DNA of 64,000 nucleotides, from positions 6,634,001 through 6,698,000 of the forward strand of contig NZ_CP110636.1 of assembly GCF_026153355.1 (NCBI RefSeq). The letters are read 5' to 3'. Origin of the DNA: Streptomyces endophytica (GTDB taxonomy: Bacteria > Actinomycetota > Actinomycetes > Streptomycetales > Streptomycetaceae). Positions 55,713 to 64,000 of the stretch are shown piece by piece (the stretch's first letter is position 1; every line of letters begins with the position of its first letter). The position numbers and the translations under genes are program-made. The notes beneath the pieces were generated by a model. That model was given only the letters and a program-made list of their open reading frames with translations, had not been told where the DNA came from and searched no databases.

Positions 55713-58316
55713 ATGACGGAGCCCTCGAGTGTGTCGCCGACCGCCACCTACCGGCTGCAGCTCCAGCCGGACTTCCCGTTCTCCGCCGCCGAGCGGGTGG
55801 TCCCCCATCTGGCCGCGCTGGGCGTCTCCCACCTGCACCTGTCACCGGTGCTGGAGGCCGTGCCGGGGTCCACGCACGGGTACGACGTCGTCGACCACAC
55901 GGAGGTACGGGCCGAACTGGGCGGCGAGCCGGGCCTGCGGGCGCTGGCGGCGACGGCCCGGGCGCACGGCCTCGGTCTGGTCGTCGACATCGTGCCGAAC
56001 CACATGGCGGTGCCGGGGCCGGTGTCGTTGAACACGCCGCTGTGGGAGGTGCTGCGGGACGGCCCGGCGTCCCCGTACGCCCGCTGGTTCGACGTCGACT
56101 GGGACGGCGGGCACGACGGCCGGCTGCTGCTGCCGGTGCTGGGCGGGCGGATCGGCGACGAGGCACGGCACCTCCGCGTCGATCCGGAGGACGGGGTGCT
56201 GCGCTATCACGACAACGTCTTCCCGCTGCGCCCCGGTACCGCGGAACTGCCGCTGCAGGCCCTGCTGGAGGCGCAGTGGTACCGCCTCGCCTGGTGGCGG
56301 CTGGCCCGCACCGAACTGAACTACCGCCGTTTCTTCACCATTTCGGACCTCATCGGGGTGCGCGTCGAGGAGCCGGAGGTCTTCGAGGCGACGCACGGCA
56401 CGGTGCTGCGGCTGATCCGCGAGGGCGTCATCGACGGGCTGCGCGTCGACCACCCGGACGGGCTGGCCGATCCCGCCGGCTATCTGGCGCGGCTGGGCGA
56501 GGCCACCGGCGGGCGCTGGACGGTCGTCGAGAAGATCCTCACGGGCGAGGAGCGGCTGCCCGGCAGCTGGGCGTGCGCGGGCACCACCGGGTATGACGCG
56601 CTGCGCCACATCGACGGGCTGTTCGTCTGCCCGCAGGGCGCCGGGAGGCTCTTCTCCCACTACCGGGACTTCGTCACGCCGCTGGCCGACGAGGGCGGCG
56701 ACTGGGAGGAGACCGTGCGCCGGGCCGCCTACGAGGTGGTCAGCCATGACCTGGCCGCCGAGGTGGAGCGGCTGGTGCGCACCGCGGCCCGGATCAGTGC
56801 GCGCGATCCGCGGCCCGGCGACCACGCGCCGTGGGCGCTGCGGCAGGCGCTCCGGGAGGTGCTGGTCCGGCTGCCGGTCTACCGGCCGTACGCCGGTGAC
56901 GCCTCGCGGGCGGTGCAGGACGCGGCGATGCTGGGCCGGGCGGCGGCCGGGGCGCGCACCGCGTTCCGGGTGCCCGAGGAGGCCCGGGCCGTGGACCTGG
57001 TCCACGATCTGGCGCTGGGGCTCGGCGCGGACGGTGCCGCGGCGCCCGGCGAGGCCGCGGGCCCTGCCGACGGTGGCGACCGGGCCGACGGTCTCGACCG
57101 GGCCGACTTCGCCGCCCGTTTCGCCCAGACCGCGTCCGCGCTGCACGCCAAGTCCGTGGAGGACACCGCCTTCTACCGCTATCCGGTGCTGCTGTCGGCC
57201 TGTGAGGTGGGCGGCGACCCCGGCGAGCCCGCGCTCGGCCCGGAGGCGTTCCATGCGTACGGCGCCCGGATCCAGCGGGACTGGCCGGCGACCGGCACGG
57301 TGCTCTCCACGCACGACACCAAGCGCAGCGCCGACGTCCGGGCGCGGATCGCGGTGCTGTCGGAGTGCCCGGACCGGTGGCGGGACGTGCTGGCCGGGAT
57401 GGGCGAGGACGCGGTGTGCGGCGCCGGTGCGGCTCTGCTGCCCGGTGCCGGGCCGGCCGATCCGATGGTCTCCTGGCTGGCCTGGCAGACCGCGTTCGGC
57501 CTGGGCGCACCCGCCGACGGCCCCGCGACGGTGGGCGCAGCACCGAGCGACGGCTGGGGGAGGGTGGCACCGGCGGTCCTCAAGGCGGTGCGGGAGGCCG
57601 GGCTGCGCACTTCGTGGACGGAGCCGAACGCGGAGTACGAGGAGGCGGTGACGGAGTTCGTCCGGACCGGGCCGTGCGGTCCCGCGGCCGCGCCGCTGGC
57701 CGCGCTGGCGGCGCAGCTCGCACCGCACATCCGCGCCAACGTCCTGGGCGCGGCCCTGCTGCATCTGACGATGCCGGGCGTACCGGACCTCTACCAGGGG
57801 ACCGAACTCACCTACGCCGCGCTGGTCGACCCGGACAACCGGCGGCCCGCCGCCTTCCGGCCGGAGCTGCTCGCCGCGCTGGACGGCGGGCTGGACGGCG
57901 GGGCGGACGCCGGTGTGGACGGGCAGCCGGACGGCGGGGCGGACGGTGGGCGCGCGCCGCTCGATCTGGCCGGTGAGAAGCTGCGGCTGACCGTCGCGGC
58001 ACTGCGGCTGCGGCGGGCGCGTCCGGAGTGGTTCGGCGCGGCCGGCTCGTACACCCCGGTGTACGCGGAGGGCCCGGCGGCCGAGCACTGTGTCGCCTTC
58101 TGCCGTAGCGGGCGGGTGCTGACGGTGGTGACCCGGCTGTCGCTGCGGCTGGTGGAGACCGGCGGCTGGTGGGACACCGGGCTGCGGATGCCGCCGGGCG
58201 GCCCCTGGCGCGATGCGCTGGCCGGGCGCACCGGGCGGGAGCTTCCGGGCGGCGAGTTGGTGGGCCTGAGCGAGCTGCTGTCCCGGTCGCCGGTGGGGTT
58301 GTTCGTACGGGAGTGA
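55713..58316 (+). CDS. treY: Maltooligosyl trehalose synthase
   Basis: Intramolecular transglucosylase turning the reducing end of maltodextrins into trehalose. GH13 regions DIVPNHMAVPGPVSL, GLRVDHPDGLADPAGYL, VVEKILTGEERLP and VLSTHDTKRSADVRARI, plus the TreY N-terminus TYRLQLQPDFPFSAAERVVP; 867 residues. Two Gly/Asp repeat inserts (EAAGPADGGDRADGLDRAD, and GGLDGGADAGVDGQPDGGAD) enlarge it. treZ starts 5.4 kb downstream rather than adjacent. Confidence 0.95.
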   Translation: MTEPSSVSPTATYRLQLQPDFPFSAAERVVPHLAALGVSHLHLSPVLEAVPGSTHGYDVVDHTEVRAELGGEPGLRALAATARAHGLGLVVDIVPNHMAVPGPVSLNTPLWEVLRDGPASPYARWFDVDWDGGHDGRLLLPVLGGRIGDEARHLRVDPEDGVLRYHDNVFPLRPGTAELPLQALLEAQWYRLAWWRLARTELNYRRFFTISDLIGVRVEEPEVFEATHGTVLRLIREGVIDGLRVDHPDGLADPAGYLARLGEATGGRWTVVEKILTGEERLPGSWACAGTTGYDALRHIDGLFVCPQGAGRLFSHYRDFVTPLADEGGDWEETVRRAAYEVVSHDLAAEVERLVRTAARISARDPRPGDHAPWALRQALREVLVRLPVYRPYAGDASRAVQDAAMLGRAAAGARTAFRVPEEARAVDLVHDLALGLGADGAAAPGEAAGPADGGDRADGLDRADFAARFAQTASALHAKSVEDTAFYRYPVLLSACEVGGDPGEPALGPEAFHAYGARIQRDWPATGTVLSTHDTKRSADVRARIAVLSECPDRWRDVLAGMGEDAVCGAGAALLPGAGPADPMVSWLAWQTAFGLGAPADGPATVGAAPSDGWGRVAPAVLKAVREAGLRTSWTEPNAEYEEAVTEFVRTGPCGPAAAPLAALAAQLAPHIRANVLGAALLHLTMPGVPDLYQGTELTYAALVDPDNRRPAAFRPELLAALDGGLDGGADAGVDGQPDGGADGGRAPLDLAGEKLRLTVAALRLRRARPEWFGAAGSYTPVYAEGPAAEHCVAFCRSGRVLTVVTRLSLRLVETGGWWDTGLRMPPGGPWRDALAGRTGRELPGGELVGLSELLSRSPVGLFVRE

Positions 58317-58360
58317 GGGCCGGCCGGAGCGTCGTCTTCCGGGGCCTTGTCGGGGCGGGC

Positions 58361-58428
58361 CCGGTGCGGTCAGGTCCGGTGCGGTGCGGTTTGGTCCGGT
58401 GCGGTCAGGTCCGGTGTGGTGCGGTTCA
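58361..58428. repeat. Short GGTCCGGTGCGGT repeats
   Basis: CCGGTGCGGTCAGGTCCGGTG occurs at 58361-58381 and 58396-58416 with partial copies between, filling the gap between treY and the LysR gene end. No coding evidence. Confidence 0.6.
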
Positions 58429-59321
58429 GGGAGCGTCCGCCGGGTCGGTGGTCGCGGGGCCGGCCGTGCGCAGGAGTTCGGTGAACTCGGCCGCCGCGCC
58501 GGTCAGTTGGACCCGGGAGAAGACCGTGATGTCGCGGCGCCAGGGTGGGTCGGTGGGCACCGACGCGCAGTCCAGGCCGGTCAGTTCATGGGCCGCGGTG
58601 AGCAGCACCCCGACGCCCGCCGAGGCCATCCGGACGGCGGTCGAGGTGTGCTGGGTGCGGACCGCGGTGCGCGGGGTGAAGCCGACCCGTTCGCACTCCA
58701 GGTCCAGCCAGCGCCGGCCGTCGACCACCGGCTCCAGGCTGCAGCGCACCCAGGGGCGGTCCGCCAGGTCCGCCAGCCGCACCGAGGGCCGGGCGGCGAG
58801 CGGATCGCCGCGCGGGACCACGAGCACCATGCGCTCGCGCCCGACGACGGTGACCGGCCCGGCCAGTCCTTGGGGCGGGGCCCCAGCGCCATGTCGGCCA
58901 CCCCGCGCGCCATCTGCTCCTCCAGCTCATCGGTGGTGGCGTATTCGTGCAGCACCAGGCGGACGCCGGGGCGGGACCGGGCCCAGCGGGCGCAGACCTC
59001 CGGCAGCACTCCGAGGGCGTGCGCATGCACCGTCGCGATGTGGAGTTCCCCGGTCCGCGCGCCGCCCGCGGCCAGTGCGGCGCGGCGGGCCTGCCGGGCG
59101 CTGCGCACGGCGAGTTCGGCGTGCGGGAAGTAGGCCCGGCCCATCGCGGTCAGCCGTACGCCGCGCGGCATCCGCTCCAGCAGCGGGCCGCCGACCTCCC
59201 GTTCCAGCGCCTTGATCTGGTGGGAGAGGGCGGACTGGGTGACGTGCAGGGCCTCGGCGGCGCGGGTGAAGGATTCCTCTTCGACGACGGCCACCAGGTA
59301 TTCCATCTGCCGCAGGCTCAT
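58426..59321 (-). CDS. LysR-family regulator (one frame break)
   Basis: HTH region MSLRQMEYLVAVVEEESFTR and AAEALHVTQSALSHQIKALE, effector domain GELHIATVHAHALGVLPEV. One base missing at CC 58863-58864: PKDW continues AGPVTVVGRERMVLVVPRGD, 298 residues. ATG 59321 with GGAAGG upstream. Divergent from the lipoamide-dehydrogenase-like gene with an inverted repeat between, so it likely controls that gene and itself. Confidence 0.9.
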
Positions 59322-59418
59322 GGCTGTGCCTTCCGCTGCACTGTTCCGGCCCGTACGTCCCCGGCGCTCCCGCCGTGGCGGTTCGGTGCCTCGGCGCCCC
59401 GGTCGGTATGACGGTTGC

Positions 59419-59455
59419 TCATCAGGTCCATAAAAACATTGCCTTGGACTCATGA
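59419..59455. promoter_or_regulatory. Candidate LysR operator
   Basis: Inverted arms TCATCAGGTCCA and TGGACTCATGA separated by an A/T-rich spacer (TAAAAACATT), the only A/T-rich stretch in this intergenic gap. Position between divergent lysR and flavoprotein genes fits LysR control. Confidence 0.55.
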
Positions 59456-59480
59456 GTGCAGGTGGGCGGAGGCTGGGCGC

Positions 59481-60913
59481 ATGACTGAGAGGGATCGATT
59501 CACCGACGTCATCGTGATCGGCGGGGGCACCGGCGGGTACAGCACGGCGCTGCGGGCCGCTTCTCTGGGGCTGCGGGTGGTGCTGGCCGAGCGGGATCTG
59601 ATCGGCGGCACCTGTCTGCACCGCGGTTGCATCCCCAGCAAGGCGATGCTGCACGCCGCGGAGCTGGTGGACGGGATCGCGGAGGCCCGGGAGCGGTGGG
59701 GCGTCAAGGCCAGTGTCGACGCGCTGGACTGGCCGGCGCTGGTCGCCACCAGGGACGGCATCGTGTCGCGCAACCACCAGGGTGTGGAGGGGCATCTGCG
59801 GACCGCGGGGGTGCGGGTGCTGCGGGGGAGCGCCCGGCTGACCGGGCCGCGGACCGTACGGGTGGAGGGCGCCGGGGAGTTCACGGCCGGGCGCGGCATC
59901 GTGCTGGCCACCGGGTCCCGGCCGCGGCTGCTGCCGGGGCTGGCGGCGGACGGGCGGACCGTCGTGACCAGCGATGACGCGTTGTTCGCCGCGGAGCTTC
60001 CGGGCTCCGTGCTGGTGCTGGGCGGGGGCGCGATCGGTGTCGAGTACGCGTCGTTCCACCGGTCCATGGGGGCCGAGGTCACGCTCGTCGAGGCGGCCGA
60101 GCGGCTGTTGCCGTTGGAGGACGCCGATGTGGGCCGCCATCTGGCGCGCGGGCTGAAGAAGCGCGGCATCGCGGTCCGGACGGGCTCCATGGTCGTCGGC
60201 ACGGAGGTGCGCGCGGACGGGGTCCGGGCGACCGTACGGACCGCCAAGGGGGAGGAGGTGGTGGTCGGGGCGGAGCGGCTGCTGGTGGCGGTGGGGCGGG
60301 CGCCGGTGACGGACGGGCTGGGGCTGGCGGCGGCCGGACTCGCCACCGACGAGCGGGGGTTCGTGGTGCCGGCGGACTGGTCGCGGCTGGAGACCGCGGT
60401 CCCGGGCATCCATGTGGTGGGGGACCTGCTGCCGCCGCCGTCCCTGGGGCTGGCCCACGCCTCGTTCGCCGAGGGGCTGTTGGTGGCCGAGACGCTGGCG
60501 GGGTGCCGTCGCGGCCGGTGGACTACGCGACGGTGCCGCGGGTGACGTACTCCTCGCCGCAGACCGCCTCGGTCGGCCTCACGGAGGAGGAGGCGCGCGC
60601 CCGGGGGCTGGCGGTCCAGGTCAACACCCTGCCGCTGACCGCCACCGCGAAGGGCATGGTGCACGGCAAGGGCGGCCTGGTGAAGGTGATCGCGGCGGCC
60701 GAGGGGGCGGCGGGTGCGGCCACCGGGGCGGTGCTGGGCGTGCATCTGGTGGGTCCGCACGTCTCGGAGATGATCGCGGAGAGCCAGCTGATCGTGGCCT
60801 GGGACGCCGAACCGTCCGATGTGGCGCAGCTCGTGCACGCCCATCCGACGCTGTCGGAAGCGGTCGGCGAGACGTTCCTGACGCTGGCGGGGCGCGGGCT
60901 GTACCAGCACTGA
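59481..60913 (+). CDS. Dihydrolipoamide-dehydrogenase-like flavoprotein (one frame break)
   Basis: Pyridine-nucleotide disulfide oxidoreductase class I. FAD motif VIVIGGGTGGYSTALRAA, redox pair GGTCLHRGCIPSKAM, NAD motif VLVLGGGAIGVEYASF, and after the break (one base missing in GGGG 60500-60503) VGLTEEEARARGL and the His/Glu dyad HAHPTLSEAVGE. 477 residues from ATG 59481 (GGAGG upstream). No E1/E2 2-oxoacid dehydrogenase genes adjoin, so it may serve another lipoyl protein or be a quinone-type reductase. Confidence 0.9.
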
Positions 60914-61085
60914 GCGCAGGTGCCGTGCGCCGGGCCGCACCGTGTAATTCGGTTGCGGTCCGGCGTACGGCTGTCAGCATGGCCCGGTACACAGGGATGA
61001 CTGAACAGGAGCAACGGAATGCGCGGATTCCTCGGAACGACTCATCGCCCCATCCGGACGACCGTCTTCGAGGACGCCTCCTTCC

Positions 61086-63012
61086 ATGCATCTTTCGCAC
61101 ACCCTGAACATCGGGATTCTCGCCCACGTCGACGCGGGTAAGACGAGCCTCACCGAGCGGCTGCTGTTCGACACCGGCGTCATCGACCGGCTCGGCAGCG
61201 TGGACGCCGGTGACACCCGGACCGACACCGGCGAGCTGGAGCGGCAGCGCGGCATCACGATCCGCTCGGCGGTCGCCTCCTTCACCGTCGGCGACGTCCA
61301 GGTCAATCTGATCGACACGCCCGGCCACTCGGACTTCATCGCCGAGGTCGAGCGGGCCCTCGGCGTGCTCGACGGCGCCGTGCTGCTGCTGTCCGCGGTG
61401 GAGGGCGTCCAGGCCAGGACCCGGGTGCTGATGCGGACGCTGCGGCGGCTGCGCCTGCCCACCCTGCTCTTCGTCAACAAGATCGACCGGCGGGGCGCCC
61501 GCGGGGAGGAGCTGGTGGCCGACATCCGCCGGCTGCTGACCCGGCCGTGGTGCCCCTGACGTCCGTGACCGGGCTCGGCACCCCGCGGGCCCGCGCGGTG
61601 CCGTACGCGCTGACGGATCCCGAGGTGCGCGAGCGGATCGCGGAATCCGTCGCGGAGGTGGACGAGTCGGTGCTGGCCCGGCTCGTCGACGGGACGCCGC
61701 CGGACGCGGAGCAGCTGCGGGCGGCGCTGTCCGCCCGGACGGCCGACGGTTCGCTGCATCCGCTGTTCTTCGGTTCGGCGCTCGGCGGGCAGGGCGTCCG
61801 GGCGCTGGTCGACGGCGTGGTCCGGCTGATCCCGCCGGCTCCGGTGGCGCCGGGCGGTCCGCCGCGCGGCACGGTCTTCGCGGTGCACCAGCCGCCCCAG
61901 GGCGAGCAGACCGCGTACCTCCGGTTGTTCGCGGGCGAGCTGCGGGCCCGGCAGCGGATCGAGCTGCACCGCGCCGGTGGCGGGCCGCTCACCGGGCGGA
62001 TCACCGCGCTCGACGTCGTCGGGCGGCCGCCCGGGGACGACGGGCCGCTGACCGCCGGCAACATCGCGGTGGTCCGCGGACTGCCCGGCGTCCGGACCGG
62101 CGACCGGCTGGGCCCGCCCGGCGACACCCCGGACGGCCCCGCCACTTCCCCTCCCCCACCCTGGAATCCGTGGTGCACGCCCGTGACCCGGAGCGTGCCG
62201 CGGCCCTGCGTACCGCGCTGCTGGCGCTGGCCGACCAGGACCCGCTGCTGGCGGTCCGCCCGGCGCCGGACGGCGCGACGTCGGTGCTGCTGCACGGCGA
62301 GGTGCAGAAGGAGGTCCTGACGGCGACGCTGCGTCAGGAGTACGGCATCGAGGTGGACTTCGCGCCGAGCCGGATCGTGTGCGTGGAACGTCCCCGCGGG
62401 GTCGGCGAGGCGCTGGCGGAGATCGCCCGGCGCGGGCACACCGGGCCCTGGGCCACGGTCGGGCTGCGGGTCGAGCCGGGCGCCCGCGGCTCCGGCCCGG
62501 TCTTCACCTACGAGACCGAACTGGGCGCCCTGCCGCACGGCTTCCACCAGGCCGTCGAGGAGACCGTGCTGGCCACCCTGCGCAGCGGTCCGCGCGGGCT
62601 GGCGGTGACGGACTGCCGGGTCGTGCTGACCCGGTCCGGGTTCATCGGTCCGCTGAGCACGGCCGGGGACTTCCGGGCGGTCACCCCGGGCGTCCTGCTG
62701 CGGGCGCTCGAACGGGCCGGTACCCGGGTCTACGAGCCGTACCACGCCTTCGAGGCGGAGGTTCCGGTGGACGCGCTGGCGCCGGTGACCGCCCGGCTCG
62801 CGGCGTTCGGCGCGGAGCTGGAGGGGACCACCGGCGGCCGGCGGTCCTGGCTGATCAGCGGGGCTCTCGCGGCGCGTCATGTACCGGCGGTCCAGCGGGA
62901 GTTGCCGGGGCTGACGCACGGCGAGGGGGTGTGGACGTCCAGCCCGTCGGGGGACCGTCCGGTGCGCTCCGACGTCCCGGAGGCGGGGGGTCAGCGCTCC
63001 GTCAGGACGTAG
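61086..63012 (+). CDS. Tet(M)-type ribosome-protection GTPase (two frame breaks)
   Basis: EF-G-like translational GTPase: G1 ILAHVDAGKTSLTERLL, G2 RGITIRSAVASF, G3 LIDTPGHSDFIAEVER, G4 LFVNKIDRRG, then domains II-V (PSRIVCVERPRGVGEAL, YEPYHAFEAEVP). About 642 residues, the size of TetM/TetO/OtrA proteins, if one base is added in CCC 61540-61542 and one in CC 62142-62143. ATG 61086. Streptomyces often carry chromosomal relatives; tetracycline protection is possible but not shown, and no tetracycline cluster is present. Confidence 0.87.
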
Positions 63013-63536
63013 TCCACGTGGCCGAAGGTGATGTGGTCGCCGGGGCCGACCGGGACCTCGCCGACCACCCGGCGGCCGTTGACGCAGGTGCCGTTGGTGG
63101 AGCCGAGGTCGCGCAGCAGCCAGCCCTTGCCGGCGCTGCGCAGCTCGGCGTGGGCGCGGGAGACGGTCTCGTGGTTGAGGCGCAGGCCGACGCCCGGTGC
63201 CCGCCCTATGACCAGCGGGAGGGGGCTCGGCTCGGGCAGCAGCAGCTTGGGCAGCCGCTCCATCCGCCAGGCGCGGCGCACCCGGAGGTGGAACGCCGAG
63301 ACCCGGCCGACCACCCGCAGCAGGGTGCCCTGGACCTTGCCCCGGCTCGCCAAGTCGGCGGTGAGCAGGTCGAGTTCGGAGTTCTCCTGGGCGGTGAGCA
63401 CGAGTTCCAGCCGCCGCAGGAAGGTGTCCTGGGACAGCCGCCCCTGCGCCGCGCCGTCCCGCAGCAGGTCAAGGGCGCGTTCCCGGTCGGCGTCCGACGG
63501 CCGCGCCGGACGCGCGGGGAACTCCAGCGAAGTCAT
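62991..63536 (-). CDS. DUF1707-FHA domain protein
   Basis: 181 residues. N-terminal DUF1707 segment SDADRERALDLLRDGAAQGR, middle basic linker, C-terminal FHA domain (VIGRAPGVGLRLNHETVSRA HAELR region and DLGSTNGTCVNGRR) that binds phosphothreonine. No membrane span, so probably a cytosolic reader of Ser/Thr kinase signals. Its end overlaps the convergent GTPase gene by 22 bp. Confidence 0.92.
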   Translation of the reverse strand: MTSLEFPARPARPSDADRERALDLLRDGAAQGRLSQDTFLRRLELVLTAQENSELDLLTADLASRGKVQGTLLRVVGRVSAFHLRVRRAWRMERLPKLLLPEPSPLPLVIGRAPGVGLRLNHETVSRAHAELRSAGKGWLLRDLGSTNGTCVNGRRVVGEVPVGPGDHITFGHVDYVLTER

Positions 63537-63747
63537 GCCGTGATTGTCGGGCTCCCGCGAGCCGCTGTCCAGGCGAGGCCGGTGCGCGGCTCCGGGCGGC
63601 TCCGGGCGGTGCCCGACGGCCCGTCATCTCGCCGGAACGGACGCGCGCATTGGCGCGATGTCGGCCCGTGCCGCCACGTCGGGCTGTCGGGCGGCGCGCC
63701 GGCGTGCTTGGGTCGTCCGGACCGGGTGCGAACGAAGGAGGACGGCC

Positions 63748-64000
63748 GTGCTGTTCGAGGTGTGGGCGCCGCGCGCCGGCCGGGTGGCTCTCCGGTGGGC
63801 GGGCGACCGGGCTACGGAACCGGAGATTCCGATGGAGCCGGACGACGCCCGCGCGGGCTGGTGGCGCACCGACGCGCCGGCCCGCGACGGCGACCGCTAC
63901 GCGTTCCGGCTCGACGACGGGCCGCCGCTGCCCGATCCGCGGGCCGCCCGGCTGCCGGAGGGCCCCGGCGGCCCGGCCGCGGTCGTCGAGCACGACCGGT
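63748..64000 (+). CDS. treZ: Maltooligosyl trehalose trehalohydrolase (3' end outside window)
   Basis: GTG 63748 after AAGGAGG begins LFEVWAPRAGRVALRWAG, continuing AGWWRTDAPARDGDRYAFRL and PPLPDPRAARLPEGPGGPAAV, the N-terminal CBM48-like domain of TreZ, which releases trehalose from the TreY product. Only 84 codons are visible and the catalytic domain lies beyond the window. Partner of treY upstream. Confidence 0.88.
   Translation, partial: MLFEVWAPRAGRVALRWAGDRATEPEIPMEPDDARAGWWRTDAPARDGDRYAFRLDDGPPLPDPRAARLPEGPGGPAAVVEHDR

Overview
The window is about 73% GC with tightly packed genes, a third-position G/C codon bias, many 4-bp ATGA/GTGA stop-start overlaps and several leaderless promoters. 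Gene content (protocatechuate operon, GAF/HTH regulator, AfsR-type BTAD regulator, SAV2148-type HEPN protein, trehalose and glycogen enzymes) points to a Streptomyces chromosome. No phage, transposase, CRISPR array, rRNA or tRNA was recognised.

Layout. 1-957: 3' part of a SpoIIE-type phosphatase. 906-9352 (minus): a 4-hydroxybenzoate/protocatechuate operon in the order pcaI-pcaJ-pcaF-pcaH-pcaG-pcaB-pcaD-pobA. It is divergent from a tandem-IclR regulator (9537-11233), a small unknown gene, and a PcaK-like transporter (11726-13078). pcaI and pcaJ look fused through a repetitive Ala/Pro linker, and a 24-bp operator is shared by the operon and the transporter. 13278-20819: a mixed region (YihY/BrkB protein, AidB-like dehydrogenase, a degenerate adenylate-kinase relative, GAF regulator, 36-bp tandem repeat, luciferase-like oxidoreductase remnant, class F sortase, acetyltransferase). 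20912-30545: sulfur assimilation (leader peptide, sulfite reductase, zinc-ribbon protein, cysH-C-D-N, a second leader candidate, ssuABC-like sulfonate transporter, sirohydrochlorin chelatase). This covers sulfate activation, APS reduction, sulfite reduction, siroheme supply and organosulfur uptake in one block.

30709-33829: an alpha-glucosidase and a LacI regulator whose expected transporter genes are gone; only the signal-peptide end of the binding protein remains. 33936-37402: a glycosyltransferase with a small membrane protein, then a TetR regulator with an EmrB-type exporter. 37528-42196: secreted subtilisin and a complete carbohydrate ABC transporter. 42381-49633: phosphotransferase, exonuclease, SDR, AfsR-like regulator, HEPN protein. 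49734-51904: secreted copper amine oxidase and its partner. 52144-64000: glgX, treY and the start of treZ, interleaved with an MFS protein, LysR regulator, lipoamide-dehydrogenase-like flavoprotein, Tet(M)-like ribosome-protection GTPase and FHA protein.

Quality caution: at least 20 otherwise intact genes switch reading frame at a G/C run. Every switch is in the direction of one missing base and never one extra. I read these as assembly deletions rather than decay, so the affected genes are annotated as single coding regions with the shift stated.
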